Source of the DNA: Clusia tigrina
Taxonomy: Eukaryota > Arthropoda > Insecta > Diptera > Clusiidae
Direction: 5' to 3'
DNA: 64,000 nt
Assembly: GCA_920105625.2 (NCBI GenBank)
Contig: OV050033.1
Span: 110,073,700 to 110,137,699, forward strand
Shown here: positions 1 through 10,780 of the stretch, one piece after another
Numbering within the stretch: the first letter of the stretch is position 1
Layout: each line of letters begins with the position of its first letter
Notes under the pieces: generated by a model
The model's database searches: none
Seen by the model: the letters and a program-made list of their open reading frames with translations, nothing else
Told to the model about the DNA's origin: nothing
Program-made: the position numbers and the translations under genes

Positions 1-587
1 GAGCCTATTGTCAATTTAAGCTATCGCTCAAAGCTATGCTACCCTTGAGTCCCAAATCAAACGCAGATAAAACTTCAAATGGCCCTAACTTCTATACGGT
101 ACGTCCTACACCTATCAAAGTTTGCAACATACAGATGCTTATAACTTTTTACTGGAGCGTCATAAAACTTTGAAATTTGGAACAATAAAATACTCGAGCA
201 TCTTGTCAATTTAAGCTATCGCTCAAAGCTATGCTACCCTTGAGTCCCAAATCAAACACTGATAAAACTTCAAATGGCCCTAACTTCTATACGGTACGTC
301 CTACACCTATCAAAGTTTGCAACATACAAATGCTTGTAACTTTTTACTGGAGCGTCATAAAACCTTGAAATTTTGTAACAATAAAGTACTCGAGCCTCTT
401 GTCAATTTAAGCTATCGCTCAAAGCTATGCTACCCTTGAGTCCCAAATCAAATGCTGATAAAACTTCAAATGGCCCTAACTTCTATACGGTACGTCCTAC
501 ACCTATCAAAGTTTGCAATATACAAATGCTTGTAACTTTTTACTGGAGGGTCATAAAACCTTGAAATTTTGTAACAATAAAGTACTC
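1..587 (+). repeat. Three monomers at the left edge, older 8-mer relation
   Basis: Monomers start at 1, 196 and 392. The one at 196 is a GAGCAT-head monomer ending in GGAACAATAAAATACTC (a subtype otherwise seen at 5,854 and from 45 kb rightwards). The one at 392 carries GCAATATAC and GGAGGG and matches the monomer at 1,959 at an offset of 1,567 bp (8 monomers). The 2,350-bp repeat that follows is not in phase here. Confidence 0.8.
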
Positions 588-2937
588 GAGCCTCTTGTAA
601 ATTTAAGCTATCGCTCAAAGCTATGCTACCCTTGACTCCCAAATCAAACACTGATAAAACTTCAAACGGCCCTAACTTCTATACGGTACGTCCTACACCT
701 ATCAAAGTTTGCAACATACAGATGCTTATAACTTTTTACTGGAGCGTCATAAAACCTTGAAATTTTGTAACAATAAAGAACTCGAGCCTCTTGTCAATTT
801 AAGCTATCGCTCAAAGCTATGCTGCCCTTGAGTCCCAAATCAAACACTGATAAAACTTCAAATGGCCCTAACTTCTATACGGTACGTCCTCTACCTATCA
901 AAGTTTGCAACATACAAATGCTTGTAACTTTTTACTGGAGCGTCATAAAACCTGGAAATTTGTATCAATAAAGTACTCGAGCCTCTTGTCAATTTAAGTT
1001 ATCGCTCAAAGCTATGCTACCCTTGAGTCCCAAATCAAACACTGATAAAACTTCAAATGGCCCTAACTTCTATACGGTACGTCCTACCCCTATCAAAGTT
1101 TGCAACCTACAATTACTGGTAACTTTTTACTGCAGCGTCATAAAACCTTGAAATTTTGTAACAATAAAGTACTCGAGCCTCTTGTAAATTTAAGCTATCG
1201 CTCAAAGCTATGCTACCCTTGACTCCCAAATCAAACACTGATAAAACTTCAAACGGCCCTAACTTCTATACGGTACGTCCTACACCTATCAAAGTTTGCA
1301 ACATACAAATGCTTGTAACTTTTTACTGGAGCGTCATAAAACCTTGAAATTTTGTAACAATAAAGTACTCGAGCCTCTTGTCAATTTAAGCTATCGCTCA
1401 AAGCTATGCTACCCTTGACTCCCAAATCAAACACTGATAAAACTTCAAACGGCCCTAACTTCTATACGGTACGTCCTACACCTATCAAAGTTTGCAACAT
1501 ACAGATGCTTATAACTTTTTACTGGAGGGTCATAAAACCTTGAAATTTTGTAACAATAAAGTACTCGAGCCTCTTGTCAATTTAAGCTATCGCTCAAAGC
1601 TATGCTACCCTGGAGTCCCAAATCAAACACTGATAAAACTTCAAATGGCCCTAACTTCTATGCGGTTCGTCCTACACCTATCAAAGTTTGCAACATACAA
1701 ATGCTTGTAACTTTTTACTGCAGCGTCATATAACCTTGAAATTTTGTAACAATAAAGTACTCGAGCCTCTTGTAAATTTAAGCTATCGCTCAAAGCTATG
1801 CTACCCTTGACTCCCAAATCAAACACTGATAAAACTTCAAATGGCCCTAACTTCTATACGGTACGTCCTACACCTATCAAAGTTTGCAACATACAAATGC
1901 TTGTAACTTTTTACTGGAGCGTCATAAAACCTTGAAATTTTGTAACAATAAAGTACTCGAGCCTATTGTCAATTTAAGCTATCGCTCAAAGCTATGCTAC
2001 CCTTGAGTCCCAAATCAAACGCTGATAAAACTTCAAATGGCCCTAACTTCTATACGGTACGTCCTACACCTATCAAAGTTTGCAATATACAAATGCTTGT
2101 AACTTTTTACTGGAGGGTTATAAAACCTTGAAATTTTGTAAGAATAAAGTACTCGAGCCTCTTGTAAGTTTAAGCTATCGCTCAAAGCTATGCTACCCTT
2201 GACTCCCAAATCAAACACTGATAAAACTTCAAACGGCCCTAACTTCTATACGGTACGTCCTACACCTATCAAAGTTTGCAACATACAGATGCTTATAACT
2301 TTTTACTGGAGCGTCATAAAACCTTGAAATTTTGTAACAATAAAGAACTCGAGCCTCTTGTCAATTTAAGCTATCGCTCAAAGCTATGCTGCCCTTGAGT
2401 CCCAAATCAAACACTGATAAAACTTCAAATGGCCCTAACTTCTATACGGTACGTCCTACACCTATCAAAGTTTGCAACATACAAATGCTTGTAACTTTTT
2501 ACTGGAGCGTCATAAAACCTTTAAATTTGTATCAATAAAGTACTCGAGCCTCTTGTCAATTTAAGCTATCGCTCAAAGCTATGCTACCCTTGAGTGCCAA
2601 ATCAAACACTGATAAAACTTCAAATGGCCCTAACTTCTATAAGGTACGTCCTACCTCTATCAAAGTTTGCAACCTACAATTACTGGTAACTTTTTACTGC
2701 AGCGTCATAAAACCTTGAAATTTTGTAACAATAAAGTACTCGAGCCTCTTGTAAATTTAAGCTATCGCTCAAAGCTATGCTACCCTTGACTCCCAAATCA
2801 AACACTGATAAAACTTCAAACGGCCCTAACTTCTATACGGTACGTCCTACACCTATCAAAGTTTGCAACATACAAATGCTTGTAACTTTTTACTGGAGCG
2901 TCATAAAACCTTGAAATTTTGTAACAATAAAGTACTC
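588..2937 (+). repeat. 12-monomer higher-order repeat, copy 1 (2,350 bp)
   Basis: Twelve monomers, ten of 196 bp and two of 195 bp, match the next 2,350 bp in order. Phase markers are a monomer ending AAAGAACTC (588-783 and 2,155-2,350), a CTGGAGTCCC/CGGTTCGTCC monomer near 1,612-1,665, a GAGCCTATT head at 1,959 and GAGTGCC plus ATAAGGTAC near 2,590-2,645. The repeated AAAGAACTC marker, spaced 1,567 then 783 bp, shows that the 12-mer is itself an 8+4 construction. Confidence 0.92.
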
Positions 2938-5287
2938 GAGCCTCTTGTAAATTTAAGCTATCGCTCAAAGCTATGCTACCCTTGACTCCCAAATCAAACA
3001 CTGATAAAACTTCAAACGGCCCTAACTTCTATACGGTACGTCCTACACCTATCAAAGTTTGCAACATACAGATGCTTATAACTTTTTACTGGAGCGTCAT
3101 AAAACCTTGAAATTTTGTAACAATAAAGAACTCGAGCCTCTTGTCAATTTAAGCTATCGCTCAAAGCTATGCTGCCCTTGAGTCCCAAATCAAACACTGA
3201 TAAAACTTCAAATGGCCCTAACTTCTATACGGTACGTCCTCCACCTATCAAAGTTTGCAACATACAAATGCTTGTAACTTTTTACTGGAGCGTCATAAAA
3301 CCTGGAAATTTGTATCAATAAAGTACTCGAGCCTCTTGTCAATTTAAGCTATCGCTCAAAGCTATGCTACCCTTGAGTCCCAAATCAAACACTGATAAAA
3401 CTTCAAATCGCCCTAACTTCTATACGGTACGTCCTACCCCTATCAAAGTTTGCAACCTACAATTACTGGTAACTTTTTACTGCAGCGTCATAAAACCTTG
3501 AAATTTTGTAACAATGAAGTACTCGAGCCTCTTGTAAATTTAAGCTATCGCTCAAAGCTATGCTACCCTTGACTCCCAAATCAAACACTGATAAAACTTC
3601 AAACGGCCCTAACTTCTATACGGTACGTCCTACACCTATCAAAGTTTGCAACATACAAATGCTTGTAACTTTTTACTGGAGCGTCATAAAACCTTGAAAT
3701 TTTGTAACAATAAAGTACTCGAGCCTCTTGTCAATTTAAGCTATCGCTCAAAGCTATGCTACCCTTGACTCCCAAATCAAACACTGATAAAACTTCAAAC
3801 GGCCCTAACTTCTATACGGTACGTCCTACACCTATCAAAGTTTGCAACATACAGATGCTTATAACTTTTTACTGGAGGGTCATAAAACCTTGAAATTTTG
3901 TAACAATAAAGTACTCGAGCCTCTTGTCAATTTAAGCTATCGCTCAAAGCTATGCTACCCTGGAGTCCCAAATCAAACACTGATAAAACTTCAAATGGCC
4001 CTAACTTCTATACGGTTCGTCCTACACCTATCAAAGTTTGCAACATACAAATGCTTGTAACTTTTTACTGCAGCGTCATATAACCTTGAAATTTTGTAAC
4101 AATAAAGTACTCGAGCCTCTTGTAAATTTAAGCTATCGCTCAAAGCTATGCTACCCTTGACTCCCAAATCAAACACTGATAAAACTTCAAATGGCCCTAA
4201 CTTCTATACGGTTCGTCCTACACCTATCAAAGTTTGCAACATACAAATGCTTGTAACTTTTTACTGGAGCGTCATAAAACCTTGAAATTTTGTAACAATA
4301 AAGTACTCGAGCCTATTGTCAATTTAAGCTATCGCTCAAAGCTATGCTACCCTTGAGTCCCAAATCAAACGCTGATAAAACTTCAAATGGCCCTAACTTC
4401 TATACGGTACGTCCTACACCTATCAAAGTTTGCAATATACAAATGCTTGTAACTTTTTACTGGAGGGTCATAAAACCTTGAAATTTTGTAACAATAAAGT
4501 ACTCGAGCCTCTTGTAAATTTAAGCTATCGCTCAAAGCTATGCTACCCTTGACTCCCAAATCAAACACTGATAAAACTTCAAACGGCCCTAACTTCTATA
4601 CGGTACGTCCTACACCTATCAAAGTTTGCAACATACAGATGCTTATAACTTTTTACTGGAGCGTCATAAAACCTTGAAATTTTGTAACAATAAAGAACTC
4701 GAGCCTCTTGTCAATTTAAGCTATCGCTCAAAGCTATGCTGCCCTTGAGTCCCAAATCAAACACTGATAAAACTTCAAATGGCCCTAACTTCTATACGGT
4801 ACGTCCTACACCTATCAAAGTTTGCAACATACAAATGCTTGTAACTTTTTACTGGAGCGTCATAAAACCTTGAAATTTGTATCAATAAAGTACTCGAGCC
4901 TCTTGTCAATTTAAGCTATCGCTCAAAGCTATGCTACCCTTGAGTGCCAAATCAAACACTGATAAAACTTCAAATGGCCCTAACTTCTATAAGGTACGTC
5001 CTACCTCTATCAAAGTTTGCAACCTACAATTACTGGTAACTTTTTACTGCAGCGTCATAAAACCTTGAAATTTTGTAACAATAAAGTACTCGAGCCTCTT
5101 GTAAATTTAAGCTATCGCTCAAAGCTATGCTACCCTTGACTCCCAAATCAAACACTGATAAAACTTCAAACGGCCCTAACTTCTATACGGTACGTCCTAC
5201 ACCTATCAAAGTTTGCAACATACAAATGCTTGTAACTTTTTACTGGAGCGTCATAAAACCTTGAAATTTTGTAACAATAAAGTACTC
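2938..5287 (+). repeat. 12-monomer higher-order repeat, copy 2 (2,350 bp)
   Basis: Follows copy 1 head to tail with the same marker order (AAAGAACTC at 3,125 and 4,692; GAGCCTATT at 4,309). I counted about ten base differences from copy 1, for example 892 T versus 3,242 C, the ATGAAG at 3,515, and TGCGGTTCG versus TACGGTTCG near 1,660/4,010. The match runs on to about 5,440, where the next monomer has GGAGGG and TTGGAAC instead, so a partial third copy exists. Confidence 0.92.
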
Positions 5288-5483
5288 GAGCCTCTTGTAA
5301 ATTTAAGCTATCGCTCAAAGCTATGCTACCCTTGACTCCCAAATCAAACACTGATAAAACTTCAAACGGCCCTAACTTCTATACGGTACGTCCTACACCT
5401 ATCAAAGTTTGCAACATACAGATGCTTATAACTTTTTACTGGAGGGTCATAAAACCTTGAAATTTTGGAACAATAAAGTACTC

Positions 5484-5658
5484 GAGCCTCTTGTCAATTT
5501 AAGCTATCGCTCAAAGCTATGCTACCCTTGACTCCCAAATCAAACACTGATAAAACTTCAAACGGCCCTACACCTATCAAAGTTTGCAACATACAAATGC
5601 TTGTAACTTTTTACTGCAGCGTCATATAACCTTGAAATTTTGTAACAATAAAGTACTC
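5484..5658 (+). repeat. Truncated monomer (175 bp, 21-bp deletion)
   Basis: Within half-unit A the sequence jumps from AAACGGCCCTA directly to CACCTATCAAAG near 5,570. It lacks 21 bases that contain TTCTATACGG and ACGTCC. In an intact monomer the two edges of the lost piece both carry CCTA, so slippage or microhomology repair is the simplest explanation. This is the shortest monomer found. Confidence 0.9.
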
Positions 5659-6049
5659 GAGCCTCTTGTAAATTTAAGCTATCGCTCAAAGCTATGCTGC
5701 CCTTGACTCCCAAATCAAACACTGATACAACTTCAAATGGCCCTAACTTCTATACGGTACGTCCTACACCTATCAAAGTTTGCAACATACAGATGCTTAT
5801 AACTTTTTACTGGAACGTCATAAAACTTTGAAATTTGGAACAATAAAATACTCGAGCATCTTGTCAATTTAAGCTATCGCTCAAAGCTATGCTACCCTTG
5901 AGTCCCAAATCAAACACTGATAAAACTTCAAATGGCCCTAACTTCTATACGGTACGTCCTACCCCTATCAAAGTTTGCAACCTACAATTACTGGTAACTT
6001 TTTACTGCAGCGTCATATAACCTTGAAATTTTGTAACAATAAAGTACTC

Positions 6050-6249
6050 GAGCCTCTTGTAAATTTAAGCTATCGCTCAAAGCTATGCTACCCTTGACTC
6101 CCAAATCAAACACTGATAAAACTTCAAATGGCCCTAACTTCTATACGGTACGTCCTACACCTATCAAAGTTTGCAACCTACAATTACTGGTAACTTTTTA
6201 CTGCAGCGTCATAAAACCTTGAAATTTTGTAACAATAAAGTATGTACTC
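6050..6249 (+). repeat. Monomer with 4-bp insertion (200 bp)
   Basis: The 3' end reads AAAGTATGTACTCGAG at about 6,237-6,252 where other monomers have AAAGTACTCGAG. The extra TATG (about 6,241-6,244) duplicates local TA-rich sequence and lies just before the junction palindrome. I saw it only once. Confidence 0.9.
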
Positions 6250-7621
6250 GAGCCTCTTGTAAATTTAAGCTATCGCTCAAAGCTATGCTACCCTTGACTC
6301 CCAAATCAAACACTGATAAAACTTCAAACGGCCCTAACTTCTATACGGTACGTCCTACACCTATCAAAGTTTGCAACATACAAATGCTTGTAACTTTTTA
6401 CTGGAGCGTCATAAAACCTTGAAATTTTGTAACAATAAAGTACTCGAGCCTCTTGTAAATTTAAGCTATCGCTCAAAGCTATGCTACCCTTGACTCCCAA
6501 ATCAAACACTGATAAAACTTCAAACGGCCCTAACTTCTATACGGTACGTCCTACACCTATCAAAGTTTGCAACATACAGATGCTTATAACTTTTTACTGG
6601 AGGGTCATAAAACCTTGAAATTTTGTAACAATAAAGTACTCGAGCCTCTTGTCAATTTAAGCTATCGCTCAAAGCTATGCTACCCTTGAGTCCCAAATCA
6701 AACACTGATAAAACTTCAAATGGCCCTAACTTCTATACGGAACGTCCTACCCCTATCAAAGTTTGCAACCTACAATTGCTTGTAACTTTTTACTGCAGCG
6801 TCATAAAACCTTGAAATTTTGTAACAATAAAGTACTCGAGCCTCTTGTAAATTTAAGATATCGCTCAAAGCTATGCTACCCTTGACTCCCAAATCAAACA
6901 CTGATAAAACTTCAAACGGCCCTAACTTCTATACGGTACGTCCTACACCTATCAAAGTTTGCAACATACAAATGCTTGTAACTTTTTACTGGAGCGTCAT
7001 AAAACTTTGAAATTTTGTAACAATGAAGTACTCGAGCCTCTTGTCAATTTAAGCTATCGCTCAAAGCTATGCTACCCTTGAGTCCCAAATCAAACACTAA
7101 TAAATCTTCAAATGCCCCTAACTTCTATACGGTACGTCCTACACCTATCAAAGTTTGCAACATACAGATGCTTATAACTTTTTACTGGAGCGTCATAAAA
7201 CCTTGAAATTTTGTAACAATAAAGTACTCGAGCCTCTTGTCAATTTAAGCTATCGCTCAAAGCTTTGCTACCCTTGAGTCCCAAATCAAACACTGATAAA
7301 ACTTTAAATGGCCCTAACTTCTATACGGTACGTCCTACACCTATCAAAGTTTGCAACATACAAATGCTTGTAACTTTTTACTGCAGCGTCATAAAACCTT
7401 GAAATTTTGTAACAATAAAGTACTCGAGCCTCTTGTAAATTTAAGCTATCGCTCAAAGCTATGCTACCCTTGACTCCCAAATCAAACACTGATAAAACTT
7501 CAAACGGCCCTAACTTCTATACGGTACGTCCTACACCTATCAAAGTTTGCAACATACAGATGCTTATAACTTTTTACTGGAGCGTCATAAAACCTTGAAA
7601 TTTTGTAACAATAAAGTACTC

Positions 7622-7817
7622 GTGCCTCTTGTCAATTTAAGCTATCACTCAAAGCTATGCTACAATTGAGTCCCAAATAATACACTGATAAAATTTAAAA
7701 TGGCCCTAACTTCTACACGGTACGTCTTACATCTATCAAAGTTTGCAACATACAGATGCTTATAGCTTTTTACTGGAGCGTCATAAAACCTTGAAATTTT
7801 GTAACAATAAAATACTC
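7622..7817 (+). repeat. GTGCCT-head monomer, divergent family (first of 15)
   Basis: Diagnostic changes are CTCGTG at the junction (loss of CTCGAG), AATAATACACTG, AAAATTTAAAATGG or AAAATTTCAAATGG, CTACACGGTACGTCTTACATC and usually CAAAATTTGC. I located 15 copies, starting at 7,622, 9,375, 11,518, 14,838, 19,137, 22,453, 24,214, 42,608, 44,370, 47,099, 49,634, 51,197, 52,760, 53,935 and 55,110. It is the best phase marker for higher-order units. Copies up to 44.4 kb have CTATCACTC; those from 47 kb have CTATCGCTC. Confidence 0.9.
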
Positions 7818-8003
7818 GATCCTCTTGTCAATTTAAGCTATCGCTCTTAGCTTGAGTCCCAAATCAAACACTGATAAAACTTCAAATGGCCTTAACTTCT
7901 ATACGGTACGTCCTACACCTAACAAAGTTTGCAACCTACTAATGCTTGTAACTCTTTACTGCAGCGTCATAAAACCTTGAAATTTTGTAACAATAAAGTG
8001 CTC
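7818..8003 (+). repeat. 186-bp monomer with 10-bp net deletion (first of 9)
   Basis: The stretch after CTATCGCTC is replaced by TTAGCTTGAGTCCC, so 15 bases are exchanged for 5. Most copies also have a GATCCT head that destroys CTCGAG. Nine copies share the same event and so descend from one: 7,818, 10,157, 11,714, 15,034, 19,725, 27,737, 28,511 (with a GAGCCT head), 30,264 and 37,500. They are usually followed by a CACCTAACAAAG...CTACTAATG...CTCTTTACTGCAG body. Confidence 0.92.
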
Positions 8004-10780
8004 GAGCCTCTTGTCAATTTAAGCTATCGCTCAAAGCTTTGCTACCCTTGAGTCCCAAATCAAACACTGATAAAACTTCAAATGGCCTTAACTTCTATAC
8101 GGTACGTCCTACACCTAACAAAGTTTGCAACATACAAATGCTTGTAACTTTTTACTGGAGCGTCATAAAACCTTGAAATTTTGTAACAATAAAGTACTCG
8201 AGCCTCTTGTCAATTTAAGCTATCGCTCAAAGCTATGGTACCCTTGAGTCCCAAATCAAACACTGATAAAACTTCAAATGGCCCTAGCTTATATACGGAA
8301 CGTCCTACACCTATCAAAGTTTGCAACATACAAATGCTTGTCTCTCTTTACTGGAGCATCATAAAACCTTGAAATTTTGTAACAATAAAGTACTCGAGCC
8401 TCTTGTCAATTGAAGCTATCGCTCAAAGCTATGCTACCCTTGAGTCCCAAATCAAACACTGATAAAACTTCAAATGGCCCTAACTTCTATACGGTGCGTC
8501 CTACACCTATCAAAGTTTGCAACATACAAATGCTTGTAACTTTTTACTGGAGCGTCATAAAACCTTGAAATTTGTAGCAATAAAGTACTCGAGCCTCTTG
8601 TCAATTTAAGCTATCGCTCAAAGCTATGCTACCCTTGAGTCCCAAATCAAACACTGATAAAACTTCAAATGGCCCTAACTTCTGTACGGTACGTCCAACC
8701 CCTATCAAAGTTTGCAACCTACAATTGCTTGTAACTTTTTACTGCACCGTCATAAAACCTTGAAATTTTGTAACAATAAAGTACTCGAGCCTCTTCTAAA
8801 TTTAAGCTATCGCTCAAAGCTATGCTACCCTTGACTCCCAAATCAAACACTGATAAAACCTCAAACGGCCCTAACTTCTATACGGTACTTCCTACACCTA
8901 TCAAAGTTTGCAACATACAGATGCTTATAACTTTTTACTGGAGGGTCATAAAACCTTGAAATTTTGTAACAATAAAGTACTCGAGCCTCTTGTCAATTTA
9001 AGCTATCGCTCAAAGCTATGCTACCGTTGAGTCCCAAATCAAACACTGATAAAACTTCAAATGGCCCTAACTTTTATACGGTACGTCCTACTCCTATCAA
9101 AGTTTGCAACCTACAATTGCTTGTAACTTTTTACTGCAGCGTCATAAAACCTTGAAATTTTGTAACAATAAAGTACTCGAGCCTCTTGTAAATTTAAGCT
9201 ATCGCTCAAAGCTATGCTACCCTTGACTCCCAAATCAAACACTGATAAAACTTCAAATGGCCCTAACTTCTATACGGTACGTCCTACACCTATCAAAGTT
9301 TGCAACATACAGATGCTTATAACTTTTTACTGGAGCGTCATAAAACCTTGAAATTTTGTAACAATAAAGTACTCGTGCCTCTTGTCAATTTAAGCTATCA
9401 CTCAAAGCTATGCTACCCTTGAGTCCCAAATAATACACTGATAAAATTTAAAATGGCCCTAACTTCTACACGGTACGTCTTACATCTATCAAAATTTGCA
9501 ACATACAAATGCTTGTAACTTTTTACTGGAGCGTCATAAAACCTTGAAATTTTGTAACAATAAAGTACTCGAGCCTCTTGTCAATTTAAGCTATCGCTCA
9601 AAGCTTTGCTACCTTTGATTCCCAAATCAAACACTGATAAAACTTTAAATGGCCCTAACTTCTATACGGTACGTCCTACACCTATCAAAGTTTGCAACAT
9701 ACAAATGCTTGTAACTTTTTACTGGAGCGTCATAAAACCTTGAAATTTGTAATAATAAAGTACTCGAGCCTCTTGCCAATTTAAGCTATCGCTCAAAGCT
9801 ATGCTACCCTTGAGTCCCAAATCAAACACTAATAAAACTTCAAATGGCCCTAACTTCTATACGGTACGTCCTACACCTATCAAAGTTTGCAACATACAAA
9901 TGCTTGTAACTTTTTACTGAAGCGGTATAAAACCTTAAAATTTTGTAAAAATAAGTACTCGAGCCTCTTGTCAACTTAAGCTATCGCTTAAAGCTATGCT
10001 ACCCTTGAATCCCAAATCAAACGCTGATAAAACTTCAAATGGCCCTAACTTCTATACGGTACGTCCTACACCTATCAAAGTTTGCAGCATATAAATGCTT
10101 GTAACTTTTTACTGGAGTGTCATAAAACCTTGAAATTTTGTAACAATAAAATACTCGATCCTCTTGTCAATTTAAGCTATCGCTCTTAGCTTGAGTCCCA
10201 AATCAAACACTGATAAAACTTCAAATGGCCTTAACTTCTATACGGTACGTCCTACACCTAACAAAGTTTGCAACCTACTAATGCTTGTAAATTTTTACTG
10301 GATCGTCATAAAACCTTGAAATTTTGTAACAATAAAGTACTCGAGCCTCTTGTCAATATAAGCTATCGCTCAAAGCTTTGCTACCCTTGAGTCCCAAATC
10401 AAACACTGATAAAACTTCAAATGGCCCTAACTTCTATACGGTACGTCCTACACCTATCAAAGTTTGCAACCTACAATTGCTTGTAACTTTTTACTGCAGC
10501 GTCATAAAACCTTGAAATTTTGTAACAATAAAGTACTCGAGCCTCTTGTAAATTTAAGCTATCGCTCAAAGCTATGCTACCCTTGAGTCCCAAATCAAAC
10601 ACTGATAAAACTTCAAATGGCCCTTACTTTTATAAGGTACGTCCTACCCCTATCAAAGTTTGCAACCTACAATTGCTTGTAACTTTTTACTGCAGCGTCA
10701 TAAAACCTTGAAATTTTGTAACAATAAAGTACTCGAGCCTCTTGTAAATTTAAGCTATCGCTCAAAGCTATGCTACCCTT

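Larger units (their letters stand above)
5288..7425 (+). repeat. Irregular monomer stretch after the 12-mer repeats
   Basis: Eleven monomers without a clear higher-order period. It includes a 175-bp and a 200-bp monomer (listed separately), a GAGCAT-head monomer at 5,854, and an ACTAATAAATCTTC monomer at 7,034 whose relatives otherwise lie at 60-63.5 kb. Several monomers have the CAATTACTGGTAAC variant also seen at 1,105, 2,680, 3,455 and 5,030. No non-satellite sequence is present. Confidence 0.85.
7426..10780 (+). repeat. Heterogeneous region introducing the mid-array monomer families
   Basis: The first appearance of families that dominate 7.4-44 kb. These include the GTGCCT head (7,622 and 9,375), the 10-bp-deleted GATCCT head (7,818 and 10,157), CTATGGTACCC (near 8,230), CTTATATACGGAAC with TCTCTCTTTAC (8,285-8,350), CTGTACGGTACGTCCAACC (near 8,680) and ACTGAAGCGGTATAAAACC (near 9,920). 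No clean tandem higher-order period is visible, although the two GTGCCT monomers lie 1,753 bp apart with a short shared context. All of it is satellite. Confidence 0.8.

Noticed and set aside
466..651. Minus-strand 61-codon open frame (GTG start), recurring in about thirty monomers, e.g. 1,641-1,826, 13,150-13,335 and 57,336-57,521
   Set aside because: It lies wholly inside satellite monomers, spans the monomer junction, and depends on two variant bases that remove stops. It has no recognisable domain, ribosome or promoter context, and differences between copies do not favour silent sites. One copy group (45,030 and 47,565) is frame-shifted in the middle without consequence.
3842..4060. Plus-strand 72-83-codon open frames (e.g. 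1,492, 3,842, 6,171, 41,831, 57,971, 58,558, 63,651)
   Set aside because: They read across two monomers where CTGGAGTCCC, CAGATGC/GAGGGTC or an indel happens to remove stops. Starts are non-ATG and the product is just translated satellite.
7622..9570. A 1,753-bp higher-order repeat between the first two GTGCCT monomers
   Set aside because: Only about 400-600 bp around the markers match; the flanking monomers differ, so a tandem unit is not supported there, unlike the same offset at 28.5-31.6 kb.
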